The position numbers were made by a program, and so were the translations under genes. The notes below the pieces were generated by a model, which was not told where the DNA came from, made no database searches, and saw nothing but the letters and a program-made list of their open reading frames with translations. A stretch of 64,000 nt of DNA from Streptomyces spinoverrucosus (lineage in GTDB: Bacteria > Actinomycetota > Actinomycetes > Streptomycetales > Streptomycetaceae). This document shows, piece after piece, positions 24,238-32,868 of this stretch (position 1 is its first letter; every line of letters starts with the position of its first letter). The DNA is taken from contig NZ_JADPZX010000001.1 of NCBI RefSeq assembly GCF_015712165.1, positions 4,972,001 through 5,036,000 on the forward strand, read 5' to 3'.

Positions 24238-24837
24238 TCAGGCGGCGAGGGCGGTCCGGCCCGCGCGGAAGATCGCGGCCTGGCGTGCGACCCGCGCGCC
24301 GAGGTGCTCCGCGGTGGCGATGTCCGACTTGTGGACAGCCTCGGGACCGGCGTCGGTCGGGCTCTGCGCACCGGCACCCAGGAAGAAGCCCAGCCGGTTG
24401 ATGTCGTCCTCGCTGCCCTTGGTGGAGTCCCATCCCGGCATCAGACCCAGGCTGATCCAGTGCATGCCGTGCTGGGCGGCGAGGGTGGCGAAGTAGCCCA
24501 GGGTGGACGACTTGTCGCCGCTTTTCGCGCCGGAGTTGGTGAAGCCCGCGGCGAGCTTGTCCACCCAGGCGTGCGGGAACCAGCGCTTGCTGCTGGCCTG
24601 GGCGAACGCGTGGAAGGCCGCGGAGGCGGTGCCCATGTACGTCGCCGCGCCGAAGATGATCGCGTCGGCGCCGTCCAGCTGTGCCCACTGCTCGTCGGTG
24701 ATGGTGTCGACGGAGATCGAGACGACCTCGGCGCCGGCGCTCGCGGCACCGCGCGCCACGGCTTCGGCGATGACGGCCGTGTGGCCGTAGCCCGAATGAA
24801 AGGCGATGGCGACTATGGGCCCGCCGGGATGGGACAT
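24238..24837 (-). CDS. Flavodoxin-like FMN-binding protein (WrbA/NADPH-dependent FMN reductase type)
   Basis: 199 residues. The FMN phosphate loop is FHSGYGHTAVIAEAVA (a T/SxxGxT-like pattern with GYGHT). A second FMN loop is IIFGAATYMGTASAAFHAFA, followed by KLAAGFTNSGAKSGDKSSTL. WrbA-type proteins reduce quinones by two electrons. It is the second gene of the minus-strand redox operon, which fits a quinone-detoxification theme. Confidence 0.87.
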   Translation of the reverse strand: MSHPGGPIVAIAFHSGYGHTAVIAEAVARGAASAGAEVVSISVDTITDEQWAQLDGADAIIFGAATYMGTASAAFHAFAQASSKRWFPHAWVDKLAAGFTNSGAKSGDKSSTLGYFATLAAQHGMHWISLGLMPGWDSTKGSEDDINRLGFFLGAGAQSPTDAGPEAVHKSDIATAEHLGARVARQAAIFRAGRTALAA

Positions 24838-24873
24838 GGTGATCTTTCTCCTTGAATGATTTCTTCGGCGGGG

Positions 24874-25785
24874 CTAGAGGACGGCGAAGAACTTCACCAT
24901 CTTGGTGATCGCCTGATCCATGTACTCGGGAATGTCATACATGGCGATGTGCGTCGCGCCGTCGACGACGAACAGTTCCTTCGGGCCGTTGGAAAGCTCG
25001 TACGCCTGGTCGCTGAACACCTTTGTGTCCGCCTTGCTTCCCGCGATGAGAAGCAGCGGCTGGGTCAGCAGTTCCGGGATCTGGTCGAATGCCGAGAAGG
25101 CGTACATCTTGTCCATGCTGGTCAGCAGGAAACGGCCCTTGGAATTGGGGTGCTGACCACGCGGAGTCCGGTAGTAGTCGTATCCCTCACGCAGGAGGTC
25201 CGGCGTGTTGTCGTCGATCTCCTCCAGCGTCTCCGGGACGAAGGGAGCGTAGGCGGGTGCCGCTCCGCGCGCCTGAGCCGTGCGCTGCTGGGCGACCATC
25301 TCCAGGGTTTTGATCTGCTCGGCCACCGGGGACAGGTGCCCCAGGAAGCCCCGCGAACCCTCGCCCATCGGGGCCGCGCTGACGGTGGCAACCGCCTTGA
25401 AGCGGCGTTCGGTCTGCGCCACGCTGATCGCGTAACCGCCGCCCGCGCAGATACCGAAGACGCCCATCCGCTCGGTGTCGACGTACGGGAGAGTGGTGAG
25501 GAAGTCCGCCGCGCAGCGGGCGTCCTCGACCCTGACCGTCGGATCCTCCAGGAGGCGGGGTTCGCCGCCGCTTTCTCCCTGATAAGAGGAGTCGTAAACC
25601 ACGGTGACGAATCCATGGGCGGCCAGTCGCTTCGCGTACTGGCCAATGGTCTGCTCCTTCACGCCACCGGCCGGGTGAATTCCGACCAGAGCCGGGTACT
25701 TCTTTTCTTCGTCGAAGTCGTCCGGCAGATGAAGGTGTCCCGCGATTTCTGTTTCTTTGTTCCTGAATGAAACGGTCTCGACCAC
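24874..25785 (-). CDS. Alpha/beta hydrolase, dienelactone-hydrolase-like
   Basis: 303 residues from GTG 25785, chosen because AGGGGA lies upstream; a GTG at 25866 would place the coding start against the operator. The nucleophile elbow is FGICAGGGYAISVAQ, with cysteine where serine is usual, as in dienelactone hydrolases. Other landmarks: IHPAGGVKEQTIGQYAKRL, YDSSYQGESGGEPR and the C-terminal His in VDGATHIAMYD. It is the first gene of the redox operon and is preceded by operator copy f at 25874-25896. Confidence 0.82.
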   Translation of the reverse strand: MVETVSFRNKETEIAGHLHLPDDFDEEKKYPALVGIHPAGGVKEQTIGQYAKRLAAHGFVTVVYDSSYQGESGGEPRLLEDPTVRVEDARCAADFLTTLPYVDTERMGVFGICAGGGYAISVAQTERRFKAVATVSAAPMGEGSRGFLGHLSPVAEQIKTLEMVAQQRTAQARGAAPAYAPFVPETLEEIDDNTPDLLREGYDYYRTPRGQHPNSKGRFLLTSMDKMYAFSAFDQIPELLTQPLLLIAGSKADTKVFSDQAYELSNGPKELFVVDGATHIAMYDIPEYMDQAITKMVKFFAVL

Positions 25786-25873
25786 GGCGCCAGTCCCCTT
25801 TTCGCCCCGGTTCCGCCGATTGGCGGTCCGCACACCATGATTCGCCGGTGTCGAGGTGATGTCCACCCGCGAT

Positions 25874-25896
25874 GGGGGGAAGAAACCGTCCCCTGG
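25874..25896. promoter_or_regulatory. XRE/MmyB-type operator copy f
   Basis: GGGGGGAAGAAACCGTCCCC (25874-25893) followed by TGGATA. It is about 90 bases upstream of the first gene of the minus-strand redox operon and has the same orientation and tail as copy c. Confidence 0.65.
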
Positions 25897-25959
25897 ATAT
25901 GAATGACCGGGTTGACGAGCCCCTTTTCATTCCGCGCGTGCGTTTCGTGCGGCCTCGGG

Positions 25960-26230
25960 TCAGGAGCGATTGTCGACGGTGAGGGCGTCCGGGTTCAGCT
26001 GCTCGACCAGGCGGTACAGCAGACGGTGGATGGTGCCCTTGTCGTCCGCGCCGAGCGGTGACGTCGTCTCCGCTTCGATCCGACCGGCGATCGACGCCGC
26101 GCGCGTGACCACCGAGTGCCCTTCGTCGGTGGCGTACAGGCGCATGCTGCGACGACTGGTCGGATGGGGCTCACGTCGCAGTAGCCCTCGTTCGACGAGC
26201 TGGGTCACGGCGGCTCCCATTCCCTGCTGT
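25960..26230 (-). pseudogene. C-terminal remnant of a MarR-family regulator
   Basis: Only the recognition helix onward is recognisable: GMGAAVTQLVERGLLRREPH, TSRRSMRLYATDEGHSV and RLLYRLVEQLNPDAL. The N-terminal helices and dimerisation part are missing; upstream sequence in this frame is unrelated Pro/Arg-rich noise. It sits next to an intact MarR gene with which it shares only family-level similarity. Confidence 0.6.
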
Positions 26231-26404
26231 ACCGGCGGCCCTTGGCCCTGGCCGAACTCAATCCGGCAGCTCTGCCGCCGACGGGCCCCCGTGATCCCGG
26301 GTCCGGCGCGATCCCGTCGCATTCCGCCTTTCCGGCGCGGTGAGCGTCCGGGGCTGATCGGCTGATCGCCGGGCGGGGTCGGCGTGGCCGGTGCCGGGCC
26401 CCTC

Positions 26405-26884
26405 TCAGGCCTCGCGAGCCCTCTTGGCCACCCGGTTGAGCAGTGCCCGCAGTTCCGTGGTGTCGTCGGAGCCGAGGTCGTCGGTGACGTGCCGTTCGAC
26501 ATCGGCGATCACCGCGTCGGCCGCGCGCAGCGCCTCGCGGCCGGCGGGGGTGAGATGCAGTTCCTGTACATGCCGGTGGCGGGGGTGCTCGCGCCGTTCC
26601 AGCAGTCCGCGACCTTCCAGGCGGGTCACCAAGGAGGCGATGGCCTGCGGGGTCACGTTGAGGCGGCGGGCCAACTCGGCTCCGGCCAGTCCCGGTTCGG
26701 CGTGGACGGACATCATGAGCGTGTAGTGCGCGGCCGCCATGCCCAAGGGGCGCAGGCGCTGTTCCTTTAGTGCCAGCACCGCAAGCTCCGCACGGCGCAG
26801 CGCCCAAGTCACCCGGTCCAGCGCGTCGAGCGCGACGGGATCCTCTTCATTTCGCGTCACGTGGAGAAGCATACGGGGCTTCAT
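26405..26884 (-). CDS. MarR-family regulator
   Basis: 159 residues from ATG 26884, with AGGTGA seven bases upstream. Winged-helix DNA-binding part: GLAGAELARRLNVTPQAIAS then LVTRLEGRGLLERREHPRHR and VQELHLTPAGREAL. Flanking helices form the dimer interface. It is divergent from the aldehyde dehydrogenase gene, and a palindrome in the gap is its likely operator, so it probably represses itself and the dehydrogenase in response to an aromatic or aldehyde ligand. Confidence 0.9.
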   Translation of the reverse strand: MKPRMLLHVTRNEEDPVALDALDRVTWALRRAELAVLALKEQRLRPLGMAAAHYTLMMSVHAEPGLAGAELARRLNVTPQAIASLVTRLEGRGLLERREHPRHRHVQELHLTPAGREALRAADAVIADVERHVTDDLGSDDTTELRALLNRVAKRAREA

Positions 26885-26907
26885 GCCTGTCACCTACTTT
26901 CTATCTA

Positions 26908-26919
26908 TCAAGTGTTTGA
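26908..26919. promoter_or_regulatory. Candidate MarR operator
   Basis: TCAAGTGTTTGA is a TCAA/TTGA palindrome 24 bases upstream of the MarR start; a second TTGA-type half occurs in GATTGATAC at 26932-26940. It lies between MarR and the divergent aldehyde dehydrogenase. Confidence 0.45.
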
Positions 26920-27167
26920 CAGTGGCCAGATGATTGATACTCTGATCTCGTCACGGCCCCCTGCGCCCTGCCTGGTGGGGGCCGATGTGCCTTCGAACCG
27001 CGGGCGTCGCGCCGGATCTCCTCGGCTCCTCGCCCCAGGGAAGTCATCCAGGTCGGCGTGTCATTCGCCGGCATTCACCGTCCCTTCGCGCCGAGCGCCA
27101 CGTGCGCCCCCGGTCATCGCCCCGGGGTGCCGCACGCGAGTCGGCGTAGGAAGAGTGGGAGAACCCC

Positions 27168-28703
27168 ATGACCAGCAACGATGCGACGATCACGCGTGAC
27201 GGAGTCATCGGATACGACGCCGACGAGATAGTCACCTTCGATCAAGCCACCGGGGCCGAGTTCGCCCGGTATCCCGTGGCCGGCAAGGAAGAGGCGGCCG
27301 CGTCCGTCGCCGCCGCCCGTTCGGTCGCCTCCGCCTGGTGGGACCTCGGTTTCGAAGGCCGGGCGGAGCGCCTGCTCGCGTGGCGGCGGGAGCTGGCCCT
27401 CGGAGGTGAGGAGGGCGCCGCGCTCATTCATGCCGAGAACGGCAAGTCCCTGGAAGAGGCCCGTGTGGAGGTGCTCGGGACCCTGGAGCACCTGGAGTAC
27501 GTCACCGAGAACGCCGCGCGCGTGCTGGGCGGCAGGGAACTCCCGGGCAGCCCGACCGTCCCCAACCAGCGGGCGTGGGTCGAGTACCAGCCCTATGGCG
27601 TCGTCGGTGTCATCGGCCCGTGGAACTTTCCGCTGCTCACCCCGGCCGCCATCCTCGCCGACGCGCTCGCGGCCGGCAATGCCGTCATCCTCAAGCCCAG
27701 TCAGATCACGCCCGGCGTCGCCGAGTGGCTCATCCGGACCTGGCAGCGGGCCGTTCCGGACCTGCCGGCCGTCGTGCAGAACCTGAACGGATACGGGGCC
27801 ACCGGCGGCGCGCTCATCGAGGCCGGCCTGGACAAACTCGCCTTCACCGGCAGCGTCGCCACCGGCAAGAAGGTGGCCGCCCAGTGCGCGCAGACCCTGA
27901 CCCCCGTCCTGCTGGAACTCGGAGGCAAGGACGGCGTCATCATCGCCGAGGACGCCGACCTCGACGAAGCCGCCGCCCATGTCCTCTGGGGCGCCGTGCA
28001 GAACACCGGACACGGCTGCATCAACCTCGAAGTGGCCTACGTCGTCGAGTCCGTCCACGACGAGTTCGTCGACAAGATCAGCCACCTCGCCCGGCAGGTA
28101 CGCGTGGGCAGCGGCGAGGACGCGGAGATCGGCCCGGTGCCCCTGCCCACCCAGATACCGATCATCCGGGACCACATCCAGGACGCGCTGCAGCGCGGAG
28201 CGACGGCCACCGTCGGCGGCCTCGACGCGGTGGGAGACCACTATGTCGCGCCGACCATCCTCGTCGACGTGAGCTTCGACTCCCTGGCGGTGACGGACGA
28301 GACGTTCGGGCCCACCCTGGCGGTCGTCAAGGTCACCGACACCGACGAGGCCATCGCCCACATCAACGCCGGCCGGTACGGACTCGGCAGTGCCGTCTTC
28401 AGCCGTGAGCGCGGCGAAGCCATCGCCCGCCGCCTGCGCGTGGGCATGACCAGCATCAACGACGTCCTGGTGTTCTCGATGAACCCCGCGGTGCCCTTCG
28501 GCGGCCGCAGCGACAGCGGATACGGGCGCAAGCAGGGCGAGGAAGGACTCCGCGAGTTCGCCTACCCGCACTCCTTCACCGCCAAGACCGGCCCCGCCCA
28601 GTTCCCGGTCACGACCTTCGGCAGGCCCGCGCGTGCGCTGGCGGGAGCCCTCGCCGCCGTGCGCGACAGGGTCCTGGCCGAGGGCGGAGAGAAGACCGGC
28701 TGA
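27168..28703 (+). CDS. NAD(P)-dependent aldehyde dehydrogenase
   Basis: 511 residues of the ALDH superfamily. Cofactor-binding signature: YGVVGVIGPWNFPLLTPAAI, and FTGSVATGKKVA. Catalytic Glu in VLLELGGKDGVII; catalytic Cys in NTGHGCINLEVAYV, where the usual Gln-Thr before Cys is replaced by His-Gly. C-terminal PFGGRSDSGYGRKQGEEGLR is standard. GGGAG precedes the ATG. It oxidises an aldehyde to its acid; the substrate is not clear. It is divergent from MarR and may be one more part of the aldehyde/quinone handling island. Confidence 0.92.
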   Translation: MTSNDATITRDGVIGYDADEIVTFDQATGAEFARYPVAGKEEAAASVAAARSVASAWWDLGFEGRAERLLAWRRELALGGEEGAALIHAENGKSLEEARVEVLGTLEHLEYVTENAARVLGGRELPGSPTVPNQRAWVEYQPYGVVGVIGPWNFPLLTPAAILADALAAGNAVILKPSQITPGVAEWLIRTWQRAVPDLPAVVQNLNGYGATGGALIEAGLDKLAFTGSVATGKKVAAQCAQTLTPVLLELGGKDGVIIAEDADLDEAAAHVLWGAVQNTGHGCINLEVAYVVESVHDEFVDKISHLARQVRVGSGEDAEIGPVPLPTQIPIIRDHIQDALQRGATATVGGLDAVGDHYVAPTILVDVSFDSLAVTDETFGPTLAVVKVTDTDEAIAHINAGRYGLGSAVFSRERGEAIARRLRVGMTSINDVLVFSMNPAVPFGGRSDSGYGRKQGEEGLREFAYPHSFTAKTGPAQFPVTTFGRPARALAGALAAVRDRVLAEGGEKTG

Positions 28704-28799
28704 TCGTACGACCGGAAGGACGCTGTTCCGCGCTGCGGTGCCCGCGCGAGGAGGCGTCGCGGAACGCCGACTGCGCCCCCTCGCGCGTGGGGATCATGC

Positions 28800-29423
28800 T
28801 CAGTTCAGTGGGCCGCGGTCACTGTCGGGACCGGCGCGGTGCGCGCCGGCGCGATGGAGCGTCGCCAGCCACTGGGTCACGACGGAGTCGATGAAGGCGT
28901 CGGTGACCGTGCCACGGTCCAGGAAGAGCCGGGCGAGGACGGGGCCGTAGAGCAGGGTGAACTCGTCGTCGCCGACCTGGATGCCCGAAGGCTCCAGCAG
29001 CCTGTTGAAATCGGCGTGGCGGTCCTCGCCGATCCGAGCGAGCGCTCGGGCGCTGTCCGGGTCGTGGTCGGCCTGTGCGGCGACGGCCAGGGCCGCGGTG
29101 CGTACGGCCGGCACGCCGACGCCCGAGCGCAGGCTCTTCAGCCAGGCGGTGGCGACAGCACCCACGTCACTGCTCGGCTCGGGGTAGCTGCCCAGGTCGG
29201 GGCCCTCGATGACGAGGTCGAAGAGCAGGGCGGCTCGGGTGGGCCAGTGACGGTAGAGGGTTTGCCGTGTGACGTCCGCCCGCTCGGCCAGCAGGGCATA
29301 GGTCAGCCCTGCCGGCCCGACCTGCGGCAGCAGTTCGCGCGCGACGGCCAGCACGCGGTTGCGCGTGCGCTGCACGCGCGGATTGTCCGGGGTCGGCCGA
29401 CGGCGGTGGAGGGGCTCCTTCAT
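28800..29423 (-). CDS. TetR-family regulator
   Basis: 207 residues. N-terminal helix-turn-helix: RVQRTRNRVLAVARELLPQV, ALLAERADVTRQTLYRHWPT. The C-terminal ligand domain is of the AcrR-like type with no specific match. It is divergent from the alpha/beta hydrolase at 29578, and the palindrome at 29506-29519 lies between them, so it most likely represses both. Confidence 0.9.
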   Translation of the reverse strand: MKEPLHRRRPTPDNPRVQRTRNRVLAVARELLPQVGPAGLTYALLAERADVTRQTLYRHWPTRAALLFDLVIEGPDLGSYPEPSSDVGAVATAWLKSLRSGVGVPAVRTAALAVAAQADHDPDSARALARIGEDRHADFNRLLEPSGIQVGDDEFTLLYGPVLARLFLDRGTVTDAFIDSVVTQWLATLHRAGAHRAGPDSDRGPLN

Positions 29424-29505
29424 GCCGTCACTCTACTTGCGCGTCATACACGACGTGTGATTCACATCACCACCAGATTCATCCACTGTGTGTGATACTG
29501 GCGAT

Positions 29506-29519
29506 GAGTAATCATACTC
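29506..29519. promoter_or_regulatory. Candidate TetR operator
   Basis: GAGTAATCATACTC has perfect 5-bp arms (GAGTA/TACTC) around ATCA. It lies 59 bases upstream of the hydrolase start and 83 bases upstream of the TetR start, in an AT-rich gap. Confidence 0.4.
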
Positions 29520-29577
29520 AATGGATGATTGATGAGTGGGTCCTCTGACCCCCGCCACCTGTGAAAGAGAGTCGACC

Positions 29578-30372
29578 ATGACGTCACACACCATGCCCGA
29601 GCCCGTATTCGCCCGAACGCGCCTCGGCTCCGGTCCCGGCTTGCTCCTCGCCCATGGCGCCGGCAGCAGCCTGGCCAATACCTACGGCCCCATCCTGGAA
29701 GGTCTCGCCGCAGGCCACACCGTGGTCGGTGTCGACTATCCGGGCAGCGGTGAAACGCCGCGGTCGACCGCCCCGCTGTCGGTCGACGACCTCGCGGACC
29801 AGCTTGTGGCCGCCGCCGACGCGGAGGGCCTCGACCGGTTCGCCGTGTCCGGCTACTCCCTCGGCGGCGCGGTCGCCGTCCGCGTAGCCGCCCGCCATCC
29901 CGAGCGCGTCACCGCGCTCGTTCTGACCGCCGCCTTCGCACACCGTGACAACCGGCTGGCACTCGCCTCCTCGGTCTGGAACAAGATCGCCGCGTCCGGA
30001 GACGGTGAACTGCTCGCGGAATTCATGCTCTTGATGTCCCTCGGTACTCAGGGGCTGGAGTCGATGCCGGGCGAGCAGCTGCCGCAGGTGCTCGGCTACA
30101 CGGCTGCCGCCGCGGCCGAGGGCAGTCCTGAGCAGACCGACCTTGTCGGCCGGGTCGACGTTCGAGACGACCTCGCCGCCATCAACGTGCCTGCCCTGGT
30201 CATCTCGACCACCGACGACCGGCTCACCTCCACCGCTCTGCACCACCAGCTCGCCCAGACCATCCCCGGCGCCGAGCTTGCGGAGATCGCCACCGGCCAT
30301 CTGCCGATGCTCGAACGGGCCGACGAGTGGCTCCGACTCATCGCGGACTTCCTCGGCAAGCACGACGCCTGA
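29578..30372 (+). CDS. Alpha/beta hydrolase
   Basis: 264 residues. Oxyanion/HG region: LLLAHGAGSSLANTYG. Nucleophile Ser in FAVSGYSLGGAVAVRVAA; acid in VISTTDDRLTS; His in EIATGHLPMLERAD. ATG 29578 follows GAAAGAGAG. It is divergent from a TetR gene and is probably its target. The reaction is unknown; similar proteins cleave esters, carbon-carbon bonds or halides. The next 514 bases (30373-30886) show no gene that I can support. Confidence 0.88.
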   Translation: MTSHTMPEPVFARTRLGSGPGLLLAHGAGSSLANTYGPILEGLAAGHTVVGVDYPGSGETPRSTAPLSVDDLADQLVAAADAEGLDRFAVSGYSLGGAVAVRVAARHPERVTALVLTAAFAHRDNRLALASSVWNKIAASGDGELLAEFMLLMSLGTQGLESMPGEQLPQVLGYTAAAAAEGSPEQTDLVGRVDVRDDLAAINVPALVISTTDDRLTSTALHHQLAQTIPGAELAEIATGHLPMLERADEWLRLIADFLGKHDA

Positions 30373-30886
30373 AAGGCGGACGCGCCGCGGCACCGCGCGG
30401 CCCAGTGTCGCGGCGCCGCGGCGCGTCCGTGGCAGCTGCTCCGACCGCGGATCACGGTGGCAGCACCTGGCGGGTCCGCTTCACCGTCTCGGCCTACTGA
30501 GGAGAGCCGACCGAAGTGTGCTTGGTGAATCGGTGAAGGGCAGGCGGCGAACGAGCGGTTGGACTTCTGCCCGTATGGCGTCATGCTGCGGGCGTTGGGC
30601 GAGCGCTTGACGATCTCTTGACTGCGTGGCTGTGCCTGACGCTCGTGACAGGACTCGGCCTGACCCGCAGCGATACGCTCAGCGTTCCCGAATCGACGGC
30701 TGTGCGTTCCGGGGCGACCTCCTGGCCACCCGCTGACCTGCGGCGACGGAGTTTTCTACAAGCCCCACGAAGGCGGGGCCGGCCCTGAGGTGGGTCAGGG
30801 CGCTCGGTCCACAGGACACCGGATCGGGGTGCGGCGGGGTGCTGCACAGGGGGGTCGAGTGCGCGGACGGGCCTGTCCGGGCTGTC

Positions 30887-32560
30887 TTAGCTCAGGGGCA
30901 CCCGAGTGAACTGTCCCGACACATGCAGGTCCGCCTCGATCGCGTCGGCCGTCTCGCGGAGGGCCGGGACGAGGTGGTCGACGCATTCCGGGAGCGTGTG
31001 CCGGGAGGCGTGCATCGCCGTGTTGAGGGCGGCCACCGCGCGGCCCGTGCGGTCGCGGACGGGGACCGCTAGCGAGCGCAGGCCCTCCTCCAGCTCCTCG
31101 TCGACCAGGGCGTAGCCCTGGTGCCGGACCTCTTCCAGGGTGCGGGCGAGGGTCTGTGGATCGGTGATCGTGCGGGGAGTGAGCGGGCGCAGTGGGCCGA
31201 GGGTGCGGTCGGCCGGCGGGAGGTCGGCCAGTAGGACGCGGCCCATGGACGTGGCGTACGCGGGCAGCCGGGTGCCCACGGTGATGTTCACGCTCATCAC
31301 CCGGGCCGTCGCCACCCGTGCCGTGTACTGGATCTCGTCCCCGGCCGCCGTCAGCACGGCGAGTGATGTCGACTCGTGGATGCGCTCGGCGAGTGCGGCC
31401 AGGTGTGGGGCGGCGATGTGGGGGAGGGAAGTGCGGGACAGGGGTGGGTAGCCGAGGGAGAGGACCTGGGGAGTGAGGGTGAAGGTGCCGGGGCGGGGCT
31501 GGGCGACCAGGCCGAGGTGCTCGTAGGTGATCAGGGCTCGGCGTGCGGTTGCGCGGGCCAGGCCCGTCGCCTTCGCCACCTCCGTCAGGGTGAGGTCCGC
31601 CCGGCCCTCGCCGAAGGCGGTCAGTACGGTCAGGCCGCGGGCCAGCGACTCCACGAACTCCCGGCCCAGCTCCTGCTTCGACGCGCCCGTCCAGGTCGCC
31701 AGCCCCGAGGGGGCCGGGGCGGGCTCCGGGCGGGGCGCCGTGCGCAGGTCCTCCTCCATCGCCGTCACCGCCGCGCGCAGCCGGGGCAGCAGCGTGTCGC
31801 GCAGGCCGGTCGCGGTGTGCCGGCTGGTGTGGCTGACCACGCTCGCCGCGCACGCGATCCGGCCGGTACGGGGATCCCGTACCGGAACCGCCACCGCCAC
31901 CAGCCCGGGCTCGATCAACTGGTCGTCCAGCGCCCACCCGTCCTGCCGGGCTCGCGTCGAACGCCGGGTGAACTCCTCGGCGGGCAGCGGCTGTTCGGTC
32001 GGGGGTACGGCCGGGAAGTCGCGGTTCTGCGGGTCCGCCGCCCGGCGTGCCCGCCAGCGCTTCCAGTCCTCCGCCGTCCACTCCGTCGCGAACAGCGGGC
32101 CCGGCGCGGTGCGTTCGGCGGGCAGCAGGTCGCCGATGCGGAAGCTGAGGGACATCGCGCGGCGGCGGGTGGCCTGGTGGATGAAGCGGATGCCGTCGCC
32201 GTCGGCGACCGCGAGGGACACCGACTCGTCCAGTTCGTCGGCGAGGGCGTCCGCGCGGGCGGCCAGCAGGGCGGGCAGGCGCAGGGCGGCCAGATAGGCA
32301 TTGCCGAGTTCCATCAGGCGGGGGGCCAGTACCGCGTCGCGGCCGTCCAGGCGGACGTATCCCATGTGCGCGAGCGTCGAGGTGATGCGGTCGACCGTGG
32401 AACGGGCCAGGCCGGTGGCGCGTTCCAGCGCGCTCAGGCTTAGGGTGCCGCCCGCCTCCGTCAGCTGCCGCAGTACGGCGATCCCGCGGATCAACGGCGT
32501 GACCGCCTCGTCCGGCACGGCCGAGGCGGCGGCCTCCTTCAGCGTGGGGTTGGCGGGCAT
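30887..32560 (-). CDS. IclR-family regulator with two complete IclR modules
   Basis: 557 residues, twice the usual length. Module 1 (about 15-265): helix-turn-helix LSLSALERATGLARSTVDRI and effector domain SLAVADGDGIRFIHQATRR, PLFATEWTAEDW. Module 2 (about 300-550): LTLTEVAKATGLARATARRA and SLAVLTAAGDEIQYTARVAT, YATSMGRVLLADLPP. A Pro/Ala-rich linker joins them. The protein may bind two half-sites as a pseudo-dimer. PcaR-like control of aromatic catabolism is a common role in the family, but no pathway genes are adjacent. Confidence 0.9.
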   Translation of the reverse strand: MPANPTLKEAAASAVPDEAVTPLIRGIAVLRQLTEAGGTLSLSALERATGLARSTVDRITSTLAHMGYVRLDGRDAVLAPRLMELGNAYLAALRLPALLAARADALADELDESVSLAVADGDGIRFIHQATRRRAMSLSFRIGDLLPAERTAPGPLFATEWTAEDWKRWRARRAADPQNRDFPAVPPTEQPLPAEEFTRRSTRARQDGWALDDQLIEPGLVAVAVPVRDPRTGRIACAASVVSHTSRHTATGLRDTLLPRLRAAVTAMEEDLRTAPRPEPAPAPSGLATWTGASKQELGREFVESLARGLTVLTAFGEGRADLTLTEVAKATGLARATARRALITYEHLGLVAQPRPGTFTLTPQVLSLGYPPLSRTSLPHIAAPHLAALAERIHESTSLAVLTAAGDEIQYTARVATARVMSVNITVGTRLPAYATSMGRVLLADLPPADRTLGPLRPLTPRTITDPQTLARTLEEVRHQGYALVDEELEEGLRSLAVPVRDRTGRAVAALNTAMHASRHTLPECVDHLVPALRETADAIEADLHVSGQFTRVPLS

Positions 32561-32685
32561 CTTCTCTCCGGTACGGCGATCGCGGCAGGCCTACGGTAAC
32601 GGCGGATCCCCAGATCGTCTCCGGCCCGCCCTGCCACCGGCCGCCGAGTCCGCCCCCTCCGTCGCCGATTCCGCCCACCTCCGTC

Positions 32686-32840
32686 GCGTCCCCGGCGCCG
32701 ATTCCTCCCCGACCGTCACCTCACCAACGCCACGGCCACCCCGATCGCCGCGTCACCCGTGTTGAGTCCGCGCCTTCCGCCGCGTCCCCGACGCCGATTC
32801 CTCCCCGACCGTCACCTCACCAACGCCACGGCCACCCCGA
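32686..32840. repeat. Direct repeat of 59 bases, period 96
   Basis: Copies at 32686-32744 and 32782-32840 differ at one position (G versus A at base 10). Related shorter stretches (GTCGCCGATTCCGCC) occur just to the left. It lies in the gap between the IclR gene and the metalloprotease gene end and is C-rich with no open frame of its own. Confidence 0.85.
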
Positions 32841-32868
32841 CCGCCAACATCACCCCCGCCGAGTCCCC

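Noticed and set aside
13228..30372. Secondary-metabolite gene cluster
   Set aside because: There are tailoring-type enzymes but no polyketide synthase, peptide synthetase, terpene cyclase or other core enzyme.
30373..30886. Possible gene in the 514-base gap after the TetR-linked hydrolase
   Set aside because: No frame shows a domain, a ribosome site with a plausible start or third-position GC bias; nothing could be supported.
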